Positions 20,536-29,059 of a DNA stretch of 64,000 nt are shown in pieces (positions within the stretch are counted from its first letter, which is position 1; each line of letters opens with the position of its first letter). This stretch comes from Xenorhabdus stockiae (GTDB taxonomy: Bacteria > Pseudomonadota > Gammaproteobacteria > Enterobacterales > Enterobacteriaceae), in the NCBI RefSeq assembly GCF_002632825.1, contig NZ_NJAJ01000027.1, forward strand, positions 1 through 64,000, read 5' to 3'. The translations under genes and the position numbers were made by a program. The notes under the pieces were generated by a model. It had not been told where the DNA came from and did no database searches. It saw only the letters and a program-made list of their open reading frames with translations.

Positions 20536-21368
20536 TAACGTCCCCCGATCCGCTTACCAAAGCGACTTTGTAATAAGTTAACGCTAAACAGCAATAACAG
20601 TGATACCGCAAGAATAACTGAAGCAATTGCGCTGGCCGCGGGATAATCAAACTCCTGCAACCGGACGAAAATCATCAGGGAAGCCACTTCGGTTTGCCAC
20701 GCAATATTACCCGCAATAAAAATAACTGCGCCGAATTCTCCCAGACTACGAGTAAAAGAGAGCACTGTGCCTGCTATCAATGCAGGAGAGACTTCTTGCA
20801 GAATCACCCGCCGAAAAGTCTGCCAGCGATTCGCCCCTAATGTCTGAGCTGCTTCTTCATATTCAGGCCCTAATTCTTCGAGTATCGGCTGAACGGTACG
20901 AACAACAAAAGGCAGGCTGGTAAATGCCATTGCAACCGAAATCCCCAGCCAAGTATTGGCGACTTTAATATCAAAATGAGCAAGCCAAAAGCCATACCAT
21001 CCGGTTGTAGAAAATAGAGTTGCTAGAGTTAGCCCTGCGACTGCTGTCGGCAATGCAAAAGGTAAATCCATTAATCCGTCAAGCAAGTAGCGCCCCGGAA
21101 AACGATAGCGGGTAAGTATCCACGCCATTAGCATTCCAAAAAACATATTGAATAAGCTAGCGACAGCCGCTGCCAATAAAGTTACCTGATAAGCTGCGAC
21201 AACCTGTGGATTCGCAATGACCTGCCAATATTGTTCCCATGTCATGCTGGAAAGCTGTATGACCAATGCGCTTAGCGGTAGTAGCAGGATCAGGCAAGTA
21301 TAAAGCAGGCTACAACCCAGACTCAGCCCAAATCCGGGTAATACTCGTTTACTGGATGCAACAAACAT
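20535..21368 (-). CDS. cysT: Sulfate/thiosulfate ABC permease CysT (CysU)
   Basis: 277 residues from MFVASSKRVLPGFGLSLG, matching the E. coli start; an upstream ATG at 21404 would add 12 residues. About six membrane segments, EAA loop SFTRSLGEFGAVIFIAG. It should be preceded by cysP (thiosulfate-binding protein) as in E. coli, but no such gene is present; the upstream 440 bases hold only a hairpin and a repeat. Confidence 0.97.
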   Translation of the reverse strand: MFVASSKRVLPGFGLSLGCSLLYTCLILLLPLSALVIQLSSMTWEQYWQVIANPQVVAAYQVTLLAAAVASLFNMFFGMLMAWILTRYRFPGRYLLDGLMDLPFALPTAVAGLTLATLFSTTGWYGFWLAHFDIKVANTWLGISVAMAFTSLPFVVRTVQPILEELGPEYEEAAQTLGANRWQTFRRVILQEVSPALIAGTVLSFTRSLGEFGAVIFIAGNIAWQTEVASLMIFVRLQEFDYPAASAIASVILAVSLLLLFSVNLLQSRFGKRIGGR

Positions 21369-21810
21369 TATTGGCACCCATTTCTCAAAGTTGCTCCCAC
21401 ACATTCCCAGTGTTGAAGTAAATTTTTATCAGAATTACTCAGTAACTCGACCACAAGCTTCATTCAAACCTTACCCATCAAGCTATTCAGCAAGAATTTT
21501 TTAACGACTGTTTTTAACAATAAGTTATCCATACTGTATCCAGAATATTTATAACAGGATAGTTAACTATCTCCTGTTTTATATACCGAATTTTTATGAG
21601 AAATGATGAAACGAGATAAGCTATAAAAAATAAAGGGTTATTAACTGAGGGCTGAGGGAATTAACATCTGACATACTGGAGCTGATTTTGTCGACCGGAA
21701 TATTGACTTGATTAAAATACTTCCTGTATAACCTCCATCGTTCAAATGGTCTCTTTATTGGCAGCACTCCCTTGCCGCCACAATAATTTGAAATTTATTA
21801 GATATATCTT
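21369..21810. other. Gene-free region upstream of cysT
   Basis: About 440 bases with no coding potential. Contains a terminator-like hairpin (AACAGGA / TCCTGTT, 21553-21578) and repeat copy C. It must contain the cys promoter and presumably a CysB site, which I cannot locate. Confidence 0.5.
21723..21806 (-). repeat. Dispersed palindromic-ended repeat, copy C (internally deleted)
   Basis: On the minus strand it reads TATATCTAATAAATTTCAAA, then GTGGCGGCAAGGGAGTGC and GCCAATAAAGAG, then TTTGAACGATGGAGGTTATA. Both ends and the core words match copies A and B, but it is only 84 bp, so the middle has been lost. Confidence 0.7.
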
Positions 21811-22437
21811 TTAGTTGGCTTTCCAGATAATGCGGGAAATTTTCCATGTTTTCAGCACATCATCTGGAGGGAGCAACTCTTCCGAACCATTCCATGTTCC
21901 GGTAAATACATAACTGATATTTCGGCTTTGGGGAGCAATACAGACAATCTCCTGCTGCACAGTTATTATGTCGTCGGAACGCTGGCAGGCACCATAAGCT
22001 TTGTCATACAGCGTAGAGAAAGATGTACCTATTTTTGTTCCCCAAGCGGTCTTAATCCCTTCATCCAGAATGATAATATGAGCTACCTTTCCATTATTCA
22101 GACCCGATAATTCAATTCTGACCTGATCTCCCTCCATTCCTTGTATTACACTGAAAAATTGACCATTTTTCATCTCCATACCGCTACGCAGGCGATATCT
22201 GTTATCCAACCCCTGCTGAATGACAGATAAGTTCATATCTGTCTGTTTATTGACTTTCCCTACGCCCTGTTCAGATACCTCCAAAGTATGACTAAACCAA
22301 TTTAAAGGAGACAGGGAAGACCATGAAAACCCTGATGTTCCTGCACAGGCAGTTAATAACAATGAACCGCCTATCAGGCCACTGAACGCCATAATTCTTT
22401 TTTTAAATAACAGGCTAAATAAAAAATATCTTTTCAT
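21811..22437 (-). CDS. yfeY: RpoE-regulated lipoprotein YfeY
   Basis: 208 residues. Lipoprotein signal with lipobox LLTAC at about residues 27-31, so an envelope lipoprotein. The mature part matches YfeY: VSEQGVGKVN, YRLRSGMEMKNGQ, GTKIGTSFSTLYDKAYGACQ, ISYVFTGTWNG and the end WKISRIIWK. In E. coli it belongs to the sigma-E regulon; its function is unknown. A shorter start at Met16 (MAFSGLIGGS) would give a more usual signal peptide length. Confidence 0.9.
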   Translation of the reverse strand: MKRYFLFSLLFKKRIMAFSGLIGGSLLLTACAGTSGFSWSSLSPLNWFSHTLEVSEQGVGKVNKQTDMNLSVIQQGLDNRYRLRSGMEMKNGQFFSVIQGMEGDQVRIELSGLNNGKVAHIIILDEGIKTAWGTKIGTSFSTLYDKAYGACQRSDDIITVQQEIVCIAPQSRNISYVFTGTWNGSEELLPPDDVLKTWKISRIIWKAN

Positions 22438-22644
22438 TACAAATCATTACCTTTGACTATTCTAACATCTTATTATTGATATCATTCAAAAACAGCAAGT
22501 TAAGAATGAATAACTTCCTTAATACAGAGGCCTATAAAAAAGACAGATAAAAATACAGTTTTATAAATCCATTGTGCAATTATTTACAAATAGGTAGATA
22601 TCATATCGGATCATGGAATAAATATAAACCAATGGTGAAAGTGC

Positions 22645-23100
22645 GTGGTGGCGGCAATGATCCCAACATTTATTAATTTTCTAGATATCCCTACTGTAAC
22701 AAACAGTTTTGTAACAACAAGGGATATGATCAAAACAGCAATACCTCAAATGCTATATCTGACAAATGATATAAAAAAAGATATTATAATTCAGAAAAAT
22801 AAAAAGACACCCGAAAATATAACGGATAATAAAGTCTGCAATCTTCCTTTAATCAACTGGCGGATTTTAATAAAAAAACCTGAATCACCAATTAAATATC
22901 ATTATTATTTCTTCAAAGATAGCAATGGAAAAATTCAGGTTGTGATTACGCCTGAAATTGAACGTGAAAATTATTTAATATCAAAAAGTCTCATTGCAGA
23001 AAGTAAATATAAATTCAAATTCCATCATGCGATAAAAAAAACAGCGAGGAAATTATTGAGCTTTTTGTATAAAGGGGCGGTTCATGGCCGAACAACATAA
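22645..23100 (+). CDS. Hypothetical protein, unrecognised
   Basis: 151 residues from GTG, or 147 from ATG at 22657. AT-rich and Lys/Ile-rich. A weakly hydrophobic N-terminus (IPTFINFLDIPTVTNSFV) is followed by a basic middle and the basic end KKTARKLLSFLYKGAVHGRTT. No signal peptide and no family motif that I recognise. Neither start has a strong RBS. It lies between yfeY and ypeA, where E. coli has yfeX and yfeZ; it does not resemble either. Base use suggests a recent arrival. Confidence 0.4.
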   Translation: MVAAMIPTFINFLDIPTVTNSFVTTRDMIKTAIPQMLYLTNDIKKDIIIQKNKKTPENITDNKVCNLPLINWRILIKKPESPIKYHYYFFKDSNGKIQVVITPEIERENYLISKSLIAESKYKFKFHHAIKKTARKLLSFLYKGAVHGRTT

Positions 23101-23127
23101 TATTTCCCAGCCATTTACCTTCAATAT

Positions 23128-23550
23128 TTAATCAATAATCAGACGCTTATTAAATACAGTATGTTCCTGCCCCCAATAATCATATTCCATTTTTTCACAC
23201 ATACAAATTGTGGCATCATTCTCTTCTGGAACCATGATTAGAATACTAGGGCAACCTCTCGCTAATAATTTTTTCTCAAGACGGGAAACCAATGCATTAG
23301 CAATGCCTCTCCCTCTGAATTCGGGATGAACACCTAAATAATAAGCATGACCACGATGCCCATCGTAGCCACCCATTACAGTCCCAACAACTTCTCCTGC
23401 CACTTCGGCAACCAGAAATAAATCAGCATCATGAGTTAATTTACGCTCAATATCGAGTTCCGGATCATCACCGGGATTAATCAGATCACAACGCTCCCAA
23501 AGCGTGATAGCGGCTTCAAAATCTTCTTGCCGAAATACCCTAATTTCCAT
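23128..23550 (-). CDS. ypeA: GNAT acetyltransferase YpeA
   Basis: 140 residues, nearly identical in layout to E. coli Ype[24 protein letters not shown] at the start, the acetyl-CoA loop [19 protein letters not shown] in the middle and [20 protein letters not shown] near the end. A cytosolic N-acetyltransferase of unknown natural substrate. In E. coli ypeA precedes amiA and hemF; here the island and then hemF follow, and amiA is absent. Confidence 0.95.
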   Translation of the reverse strand: MEIRVFRQEDFEAAITLWERCDLINPGDDPELDIERKLTHDADLFLVAEVAGEVVGTVMGGYDGHRGHAYYLGVHPEFRGRGIANALVSRLEKKLLARGCPSILIMVPEENDATICMCEKMEYDYWGQEHTVFNKRLIID

Positions 23551-23690
23551 AGTTAGCCAGCCTGTTTAATAAGCAATCAGTTTAATGTCAATAATCACTA
23601 CTTTCATTTCGGAATCAATATGAAAATGCGTTCATTGATACTAACAGGTATACTGCCTATAGCCATAAACTAACCAGAATGAAAGCAGAA

Positions 23691-23709
23691 ATGAATATAG
23701 CTAATATAT
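23691..23709 (+). other. attL of the 15.3-kb island (19-bp repeat = hemF codons 1-6)
   Basis: atgaatatagctaatatat is identical at 38992-39010, where it is the start of intact hemF. After the left copy the frame runs only one more codon to TAG, leaving a 7-codon hemF stub. The pair brackets integrase-to-Ner and defines the element. Confidence 0.9.
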
Positions 23710-23836
23710 ATTAGTTTAATGTTTCGATGTTTGTCTATGATTATTGTTTTTATTTTAAAATCAAATGATTAATTATTTACCTACCTGTATATTGTTCCAG
23801 TGCTTATTGACGTTTTACCTCTCTTGCAGCACACTG

Positions 23837-23849
23837 TGTATAAACAATT
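23837..23849 (+). repeat. Candidate integrase arm site, left
   Basis: tgtataaacaatt, repeated at 38904-38916 in the same orientation and followed in both by a purine-pyrimidine pair and ATAAA. Each copy lies 90-150 bp inside its att core, the usual place of arm-type sites. Inferred. Confidence 0.5.
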
Positions 23850-23864
23850 ATATAAATATCTTTA

Positions 23865-25088
23865 ATGAACATGGCTGCCGAATTAAACAAGCTCAGTGAT
23901 AAAAAACTTAAAACCCTACACGGAAAAGAAAGGAATAAAATTGAATTTTTTGCCGATGGCGCTGGATTGAGTGCAAAAGCCTCTAAAGTTGGTGGTATTA
24001 GCTGGGTCTTTACCTACCGACTTGATGGAAAAAAGTTAAATCGTCTCACCATTGGGCGCTATCCTGATATGCCCCTCAAGCAAGCGCGTGAAACGCGGGA
24101 TAAATGCCGTAACTGGTTGGCATCCGGTAAAGATCCAAAGCTGCAATTTAATTTAACGATGCAGGAATCATTAAAACCAGTCACCGTAAAAGACGCCATT
24201 GAGTATTGGATTGAACACTATGGCAGAGACAATCGAGCCAATATTGATGCCCTCATTCGCCAATTAGAAAAGCATATTTATCTCTATATTGGTGAAATGG
24301 CATTATCTGACTGTGAAATAACATATTGGCTACAATGCTTTGATAAAATGAAAAAGGAAGCGCCGGTGACTGCTGGCGGGATGCTTCAATTATGCAAACA
24401 AGCTCTAAAATTTTGCCGTGTAAGAAGATATGCAATTAGCCATGTATTGGATGATTTGACTATTTCTGATGTCGGAAAAAAACAAACTAAAGGCCAGCGT
24501 TATTTAGAAGATAATGAACTTGGTCAATTATGGGAATCTATAAGATCAGGAAGCTACCTGCCCTATTATAATAATTTATTGAAAATTTTGATTGTATTTG
24601 GTTGCCGGACGAGAGAGATCAGATTATCTAAATGTTCAGAATGGAATTTGAATTCTATGCTATGGACTGTCCCAAAAGAAAATAGCAAGACAGGTGAAAG
24701 AATTATTCGCCCGATACCTGAGTGTATGAAATCATTCTTAGAAAACCTTGTTTATCAAAATAATAAAAGTGATTACCTATTAGGGGAATTTAAAAGCACC
24801 GAAACAGTATCTGAGTATGGAACGAAGATATGGAGAAGATTAGGCCATGTAGATAAATGGTCTTTGCATGATTTAAGGCGCACTTTTTCCACAAAATTAA
24901 ATGATATGAAAGTAGCCCCACATATTGTTGATCAACTTTTAGGCCATATTTTGCCGGGCGTCATGGCGATATACAACAAGAGCCAATACCTACCAGAGAA
25001 ACGAGTTGCTTTAAACCAGTGGTGCGAGAGGCTAGATCTATTGGCGGCTAATCATGATAACGTGGTTATATTAAAAGCAGCTCAATAA
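23865..25088 (+). CDS. int: Tyrosine recombinase (P4-type integrase) of the island
   Basis: 407 residues. N-terminal DUF4102-like domain (LSDKKLKTL...EFFADGAGLSAKAS...WVFTYRLDGKKLNRLTIGRYPDMPLKQAR), central SAM-like domain from about residue 105, and the catalytic domain with GCRTREIRLSK (Arg), HDLRRTF (His-x-x-Arg), LLGH and AIYNKS (nucleophile Tyr). Intact. It lies next to attL and points inward, and would catalyse insertion into hemF. ATG at 23865 or 23871; neither has a clear RBS. Confidence 0.95.
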   Translation: MNMAAELNKLSDKKLKTLHGKERNKIEFFADGAGLSAKASKVGGISWVFTYRLDGKKLNRLTIGRYPDMPLKQARETRDKCRNWLASGKDPKLQFNLTMQESLKPVTVKDAIEYWIEHYGRDNRANIDALIRQLEKHIYLYIGEMALSDCEITYWLQCFDKMKKEAPVTAGGMLQLCKQALKFCRVRRYAISHVLDDLTISDVGKKQTKGQRYLEDNELGQLWESIRSGSYLPYYNNLLKILIVFGCRTREIRLSKCSEWNLNSMLWTVPKENSKTGERIIRPIPECMKSFLENLVYQNNKSDYLLGEFKSTETVSEYGTKIWRRLGHVDKWSLHDLRRTFSTKLNDMKVAPHIVDQLLGHILPGVMAIYNKSQYLPEKRVALNQWCERLDLLAANHDNVVILKAAQ

Positions 25089-25180
25089 TGGGAACTAATG
25101 AGTTTGATGATGAACATGATCATTGTGATATATACGTAACAAATGTGTCTTTCTTTCGTAATAATTTCCATTAAGTAAAA

Positions 25181-25213
25181 TACCCTCACAAAAACAATTA
25201 AACAGTGAGGGTA
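25181..25213 (+). promoter_or_regulatory. Hairpin covering the alpA ribosome-binding site
   Basis: TACCCTCAC (25181-25189) pairs perfectly with GTGAGGGTA (25205-25213). The right arm holds the AGGG that would serve as Shine-Dalgarno for ATG at 25222. It may act as an RBS-blocking element, or as a weak terminator for int. Confidence 0.55.
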
Positions 25214-25221
25214 ACATAATC

Positions 25222-25500
25222 ATGCAATACAGCACTCCTACACCAGAAGAACGTCGCTCTATCCTTTCCGAATATGGTGAACCTTATGATCGTCTTATCC
25301 GTGAAAAAGAACGCCAGCACATCACCTCTATTTCCAGAACATCAGCATGGAAGCTGGAAAATGAAGGTCGTTTCCCTGCCCGTAAACCATTAGGCCGCAA
25401 TTCGTGTGCTTGGTTGCTTAGTGATCTACTGCATTGGGTACGTAATCCGCCCACAGTAGAAAACGTGAATAACCCATATAGCCGCAAATCTACCAATTAA
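25222..25500 (+). CDS. alpA: AlpA-family transcriptional regulator
   Basis: 92 residues. The MerR-like winged helix of AlpA is visible: RLIREKERQHITSISRTSAWKLENEGRFPARKPLGRNSCAWLLSDLLHWV, close to the pattern R.re....tG.SR.t.yrl...G.FP....lg....gW...ev..W. In satellites AlpA activates integrase or early genes and starts induction. Directly follows int, as in cfPICIs and P4-like islands. Its RBS lies in a hairpin. Confidence 0.88.
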   Translation: MQYSTPTPEERRSILSEYGEPYDRLIREKERQHITSISRTSAWKLENEGRFPARKPLGRNSCAWLLSDLLHWVRNPPTVENVNNPYSRKSTN

Positions 25501-25646
25501 ATAATAACGTCATAAAAAACTAACTGCCTTAATTGGCAGCGGTCAAATTCACCCTAAAAGCAGCTTAATTTCGGGAATAGTTGGTGTGATGGTAGATATT
25601 AGTTATAGAAATTCTTTGATACTTAATAACCATCAATTTGAGAGAC

Positions 25647-25665
25647 AACCCTCTTTAAGAGGGTT
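25647..25665 (-). terminator. Small hairpin after the YlcI-like gene
   Basis: AACCCTCTT / AAGAGGGTT, perfect 9-bp arms with a 1-base centre. Lies 12 bp past the stop of the minus-strand gene. No strong T run, so moderate support. Confidence 0.5.
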
Positions 25666-25677
25666 AATTGATGATTC

Positions 25678-25857
25678 TTACTCAGATGATACTTTGGTTT
25701 TACGTTGGCGGCGTTTGATTTCACCTGACATAGCCGAAATTATGAATTGCGCTGTGCTTTCGCCTTCTTCTTTAAATTTTTCCATTGAATCAACAAGCTC
25801 ATGCGGTACACGAGCTTCTAATTTTTTTGACTTTGCGTTTACTGCTTTCGTTGCCAT
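25678..25857 (-). CDS. YlcI/YnfO-like small DNA-binding protein
   Basis: 59 residues from MATKAVNAKSKKLEARVPHE; a start 4 codons earlier is possible. The segment KKLEARVPHELVDSMEKFKEEGESTAQFIISAMSGEIKRR has the ribbon-helix-helix pattern (strand LEARVP, then two helices). Related small proteins are common in P4-like and PICI elements. It is divergent from the replication operon and faces a promoter carrying three TGGCTGACA repeats, so it is a good candidate for the local repressor. This last point is inference. Confidence 0.78.
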   Translation of the reverse strand: MATKAVNAKSKKLEARVPHELVDSMEKFKEEGESTAQFIISAMSGEIKRRQRKTKVSSE

Positions 25858-25878
25858 ATCTGCATCCATTAGTAGTTG

Positions 25879-25960
25879 GTGGCTGACAGTATACGCAAAA
25901 AATTTTTATAAAAAAGAATTGACGTGGCTGACACTTAAAAATACGATGGTGGCTGACACC
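25879..25960 (+). promoter_or_regulatory. Replication-operon promoter with three operator repeats
   Basis: TTGACG (25919-25924), a 17-bp spacer and TACGAT (25942-25947) form a good sigma-70 promoter reading right. GTGGCTGACA occurs three times: 25879-25888 (towards the YlcI-like gene), 25924-25934 (in the spacer) and 25949-25959 (over the start site). A protein binding these would control both directions. Confidence 0.7.
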
Positions 25961-25984
25961 ATGCTTTATTCAGGTGATACAAAT

Positions 25985-26020
25985 AGCAACGCCTCGAAGT
26001 GCGCTAACACTATCGAGGCG
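25985..26020 (+). promoter_or_regulatory. Leader hairpin of the replication operon
   Basis: CGCCTCGA-AGTG and CACT-A-TCGAGGCG form a 12-bp stem with one bulge and a 6-nt loop, about 40 nt downstream of the promoter and 30 nt before the first small ORF. I recall similar leaders in enterobacterial satellites; a role in attenuation is plausible. Confidence 0.55.
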
Positions 26021-26050
26021 TCTGACCACAACATTATCGGAGCTAATGCT

Positions 26051-26176
26051 ATGGCTGATACACAGTCTAACCAAACTCGCCTTAAATTTACATTCCTTAT
26101 TACATCCGACACTCAGCGGCTGGCTGATATGTCCTCTTTGATCTTCGCATTACGTCAGGGGGCATACTATGAGTAA
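26051..26176 (+). CDS. Small satellite protein of 41 residues
   Basis: MADTQSNQTRLKFTFLITSD begins the protein and it ends IFALRQGAYYE. RBS GGAG lies 8 nt upstream, after the leader hairpin, and it overlaps the next start by 8 bases, so the reading frame is probably real. It is enclosed in a longer upstream frame that I do not accept. Function unknown. Confidence 0.5.
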   Translation: MADTQSNQTRLKFTFLITSDTQRLADMSSLIFALRQGAYYE

Positions 26177-26579
26177 TAAACCTATCTCACTAAAACAGGC
26201 GCTATATCGTGCAGGTCTGGGTATTTCACTTTTCACATTCATTACCCAAAAAGCCAAAGATGAACGCTGTGAAATCAATTTAAATAACTTGATTGCATTG
26301 GCACACGGCATTCATCAGGAGGTTCACCGCGCCCTGTTGAAACATGCTCCGCAGCCACCGATGAATAAATTATTAAATTGCATTGCATACAGGAAATCCG
26401 ATCCATTAGGTCAGGCCTCATTTCGTGCGGGTTTATGTATCTCTTTATATGAGGCCATTCTTGAGCAGGCCAGCCAACACTGTTCGGAAGAATTACATGA
26501 TTTGCTTTCGCTGGCCTGTGACATCAATCAGGAAGTCTACTATTCGCTTTATGCAGCAGTTAATGGCGAGGACGAGTGA
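26169..26579 (+). CDS. Hypothetical protein with an internal duplication
   Basis: 136 residues made of two related halves: about residues 10-56 (ALYRAGLGISLFTFITQKAK...LIALAHGIHQEVHRAL) and 81-127 (ASFRAGLCISLYEAILEQAS...LLSLACDINQEVYYSL). Each looks like a helical pair. It is coupled to the gene before and after by short overlaps in the replication operon of the island. No known function; the repeated fold suggests a small helical adaptor. Confidence 0.72.
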   Translation: MSNKPISLKQALYRAGLGISLFTFITQKAKDERCEINLNNLIALAHGIHQEVHRALLKHAPQPPMNKLLNCIAYRKSDPLGQASFRAGLCISLYEAILEQASQHCSEELHDLLSLACDINQEVYYSLYAAVNGEDE

Positions 26580-26581
26580 TC

Positions 26582-28879
26582 ATGAATCAGGGAAATAATA
26601 ATCAGAAAAGCCGCCCGTTAGATGTGATTCGAACAGTGAAAACATCAGCCATCAATCACTGGCAAAACCTATTGCCAGCCTGTGGTGTTGATGTTCCGGC
26701 AAAGGGTAAACATGGCGCCTGCCCGATATGCGGCGGCACTGATCGTTTTCACTTTATCGATGATAACCATCATGGCGACTGGCATTGTCGCCAGTGCGAT
26801 AAGCCGAATCATGGTGATGGTCTGGATTTAGTGGCAAGAACCAAAGGGATCACGGTCTTTGCTGCCGCTAAGTTGGTAGCCGATGCGCTGGCACTTCCTT
26901 TACCTGAACCCAAGTCCACCAAAGAGCAGCCCCGAACAGTAAAGCCAATTGCAGAGCGCATCGCTGCGCTGGTCGCAACTTCTGTCATCGGTGAATCTCA
27001 GTATCTGACTAAAAAGGGGCTGCAATGCCCCAATCAGCGGTTATTGAAAGATGGTTCTTTGTTGCTGGTGACTCAGGCACTGGACGGCACGATCACAGGC
27101 GGACAAACCATCAAGCCAAACGGTGAAAAACGCCTTGTTGCAGGCACTCAGAAAAAAGGAAGTTTTATCTCCGTATCCGAGATTACCGGAATGTCGGACA
27201 CGTTCATCATTACCGAGGGTTACGCCACCGCGTTAACCGTCAGCCAGCTATATCAGGGCGTTGTGCTGGCGGCGATTGATGAAAGCAATTTACTGAGTGT
27301 TGCCGAGCAGATCAGAGCGCAATGGCCAGACGCAAAAATCATCCTTGCTGCTGATAATGACTGGCACGAACCGGAAGAGCGGGACAAAAACGGCAGACTA
27401 AAAAAGAATGTTGGCAAGATAGCGGCAGAGAAAGCCGCTAAAGCGATTAACGGCTGGGTCACACTACCGCCTACGGCATTAAAAGCCGATTGGGACGATT
27501 ATCGCCAGCAGCACGGTATTGAGGCAGCAAAGCAGGCATTCAGTGAAGGGTTGTATCAGTATTATGTAGGGGCGGAACTTGATATGTATGAGCTGGGTAG
27601 CGGTGAAGTCATTACGGGCGCGGAATTAGCTTTGCTGGAGAAAATGAACAAAACCTACACGCATATCACCATCGGGGGTAAACATCGGGTTGTCAGCTTA
27701 AAGCCGTGTCAGGTGAATGGGGTCACGCATGTTTTCGAGGAACTGACCCAGTTTAAGAATTACTTTCTGCATGAAGGGCGGATCGCTAAAAAGCTATCAC
27801 TAGGGGATGCGTGGCTGAAATGGAAAGGTAAGAACTATAAACCCAATGGTGTGGGCTTTTACCCTGAGCCTAAAAGATGCCCGGACAGCGTATATAACCT
27901 GTTTATGGGGCTGGCGGTTGAACCGATGGAGGGCGATTGCGATACCTTCCTTAACCATATCAAACAGGTGATTTGCGCAGGTGACGAACGCGCTTACCAG
28001 TATGTACTTTCATGGTTGGCGCATTTGTTCCAGAGGCCAGATGAAAAACCCTCTGTGGCTATTGCGATGAAGTCCGTTCCGGGAACGGGTAAAGGGACAT
28101 TAGCCAAGCCATTACTTGAAATACTGGGGCAATACGGTGTACAAGTGAACGGCGCTGAACAGATCACCAATAAGTTCAATTCAATGATGGCAAACAAATT
28201 GCTGGTTTTTGCAGACGAGGCCACGGTAGCAAAAGCCAGTGACGGAGAAAAGTTGCGCGGGATCATTAGTGAACCCACGTTTAACCTTGAGCGTAAAGGT
28301 ATAGATGCTGAGCCTATGGTGAACTTTTCGCGTCTGATTTTTGCCAGTAACAGCACTCAGGCATTGAAAGCGGGTATCAGAGAGCGGCGTTATCTGGTAC
28401 TTGAGCCAGACGGAACGAAGGCACAGGATAAAGCCTATTTCGATAATCTTTATCAATGGCTGAATGATAACGGAGCATCTAAGTTACTTCACTATCTGCT
28501 GCATTACGATATCTCACAATTTGACCGCCACCGCGCACCGCAGACCGATGCACTTAAGGAAGAAATTCTGTTCGGTCTGACTGGCCTATATGCGTACCTA
28601 TATGCTGAATTATCTAAAGACGAACCATTTCGGGGCATGGCAAGAATTCCTGTCAGTGAACTGATAGACAGCTATTTACTGTGGTGCAGGGAAAACAACG
28701 AGGAAGAAACAGAGCCTGCTGCTCGTCGGCGGGTCGGTAGCACAATGGTTAAGATGGGGCTTGATAGCTCAGGCAGGCGAGGCCGGGGAATAGGTATTGT
28801 TTATGAGTTACCCAGTGTCAACGAATTGAGAGTACGTTTTGCTCAAATGATAGGTATGGGGGTAAATGATGCTTTCTAA
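26582..28879 (+). CDS. Primase-helicase (P4 alpha/Pri-Rep type)
   Basis: 765 residues from ATG 26582 (GAGGA about 10 nt upstream; a GTG 6 bases earlier is possible). N-terminal zinc-binding primase domain with CPICGGTDRFHF and WHCRQC (about residues 40-80); a Toprim-like region (FIITEGYATALTVSQL; ILAADND); and a C-terminal superfamily 3-type helicase domain with Walker A SVPGTGKGT and FADEA Walker B (about residues 490-540). It would start and unwind the island's own replication, binding the iterons that follow. Intact and the largest gene in the element. Confidence 0.93.
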   Translation: MNQGNNNQKSRPLDVIRTVKTSAINHWQNLLPACGVDVPAKGKHGACPICGGTDRFHFIDDNHHGDWHCRQCDKPNHGDGLDLVARTKGITVFAAAKLVADALALPLPEPKSTKEQPRTVKPIAERIAALVATSVIGESQYLTKKGLQCPNQRLLKDGSLLLVTQALDGTITGGQTIKPNGEKRLVAGTQKKGSFISVSEITGMSDTFIITEGYATALTVSQLYQGVVLAAIDESNLLSVAEQIRAQWPDAKIILAADNDWHEPEERDKNGRLKKNVGKIAAEKAAKAINGWVTLPPTALKADWDDYRQQHGIEAAKQAFSEGLYQYYVGAELDMYELGSGEVITGAELALLEKMNKTYTHITIGGKHRVVSLKPCQVNGVTHVFEELTQFKNYFLHEGRIAKKLSLGDAWLKWKGKNYKPNGVGFYPEPKRCPDSVYNLFMGLAVEPMEGDCDTFLNHIKQVICAGDERAYQYVLSWLAHLFQRPDEKPSVAIAMKSVPGTGKGTLAKPLLEILGQYGVQVNGAEQITNKFNSMMANKLLVFADEATVAKASDGEKLRGIISEPTFNLERKGIDAEPMVNFSRLIFASNSTQALKAGIRERRYLVLEPDGTKAQDKAYFDNLYQWLNDNGASKLLHYLLHYDISQFDRHRAPQTDALKEEILFGLTGLYAYLYAELSKDEPFRGMARIPVSELIDSYLLWCRENNEEETEPAARRRVGSTMVKMGLDSSGRRGRGIGIVYELPSVNELRVRFAQMIGMGVNDAF

Positions 28880-28894
28880 GCTAAAACAGAAAAT

Positions 28895-28998
28895 AACTGT
28901 GATATCTGTACCAGTTAACAATAAACATATATTTATCAATGTATTGAGTTAGTACAGTTATTTAAATATCTGTGCCATATCTGTACCACAACTGTACC
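28895..28998. repeat. Iteron cluster 1 (candidate replication origin)
   Basis: Five or six copies of a 9-mer A(T/A)CTGTACC or its complement: 28904-28912, 28951-28959 (inverted), 28968-28976 (one mismatch), 28979-28987 and 28990-28998. Lies just past the primase-helicase gene, as expected for its binding sites. Confidence 0.7.
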
Positions 28999-29059
28999 TA
29001 TTAAAGAGAGGAAGCCAGCCAGAAAGAAACCTTTCCTTCTCTGGCAGGAGGTACTCATT

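Larger units (their letters stand above)
23551..23864. other. Original hemF upstream region with attL
   Basis: Between ypeA and the island integrase. The first 140 bases should be the native hemF promoter and leader (ending gaaagcagaa just before the 19-bp repeat); the rest is island DNA with a candidate integrase arm site at 23837-23849. Confidence 0.55.

Noticed and set aside
25586-26040. A 196-codon plus-strand frame covering the YlcI-like gene and the operator region
   Set aside because: Its first part is antisense to a recognisable gene and crosses the promoter and operator repeats. Only the last 41 codons, with their own RBS, are kept as a gene.
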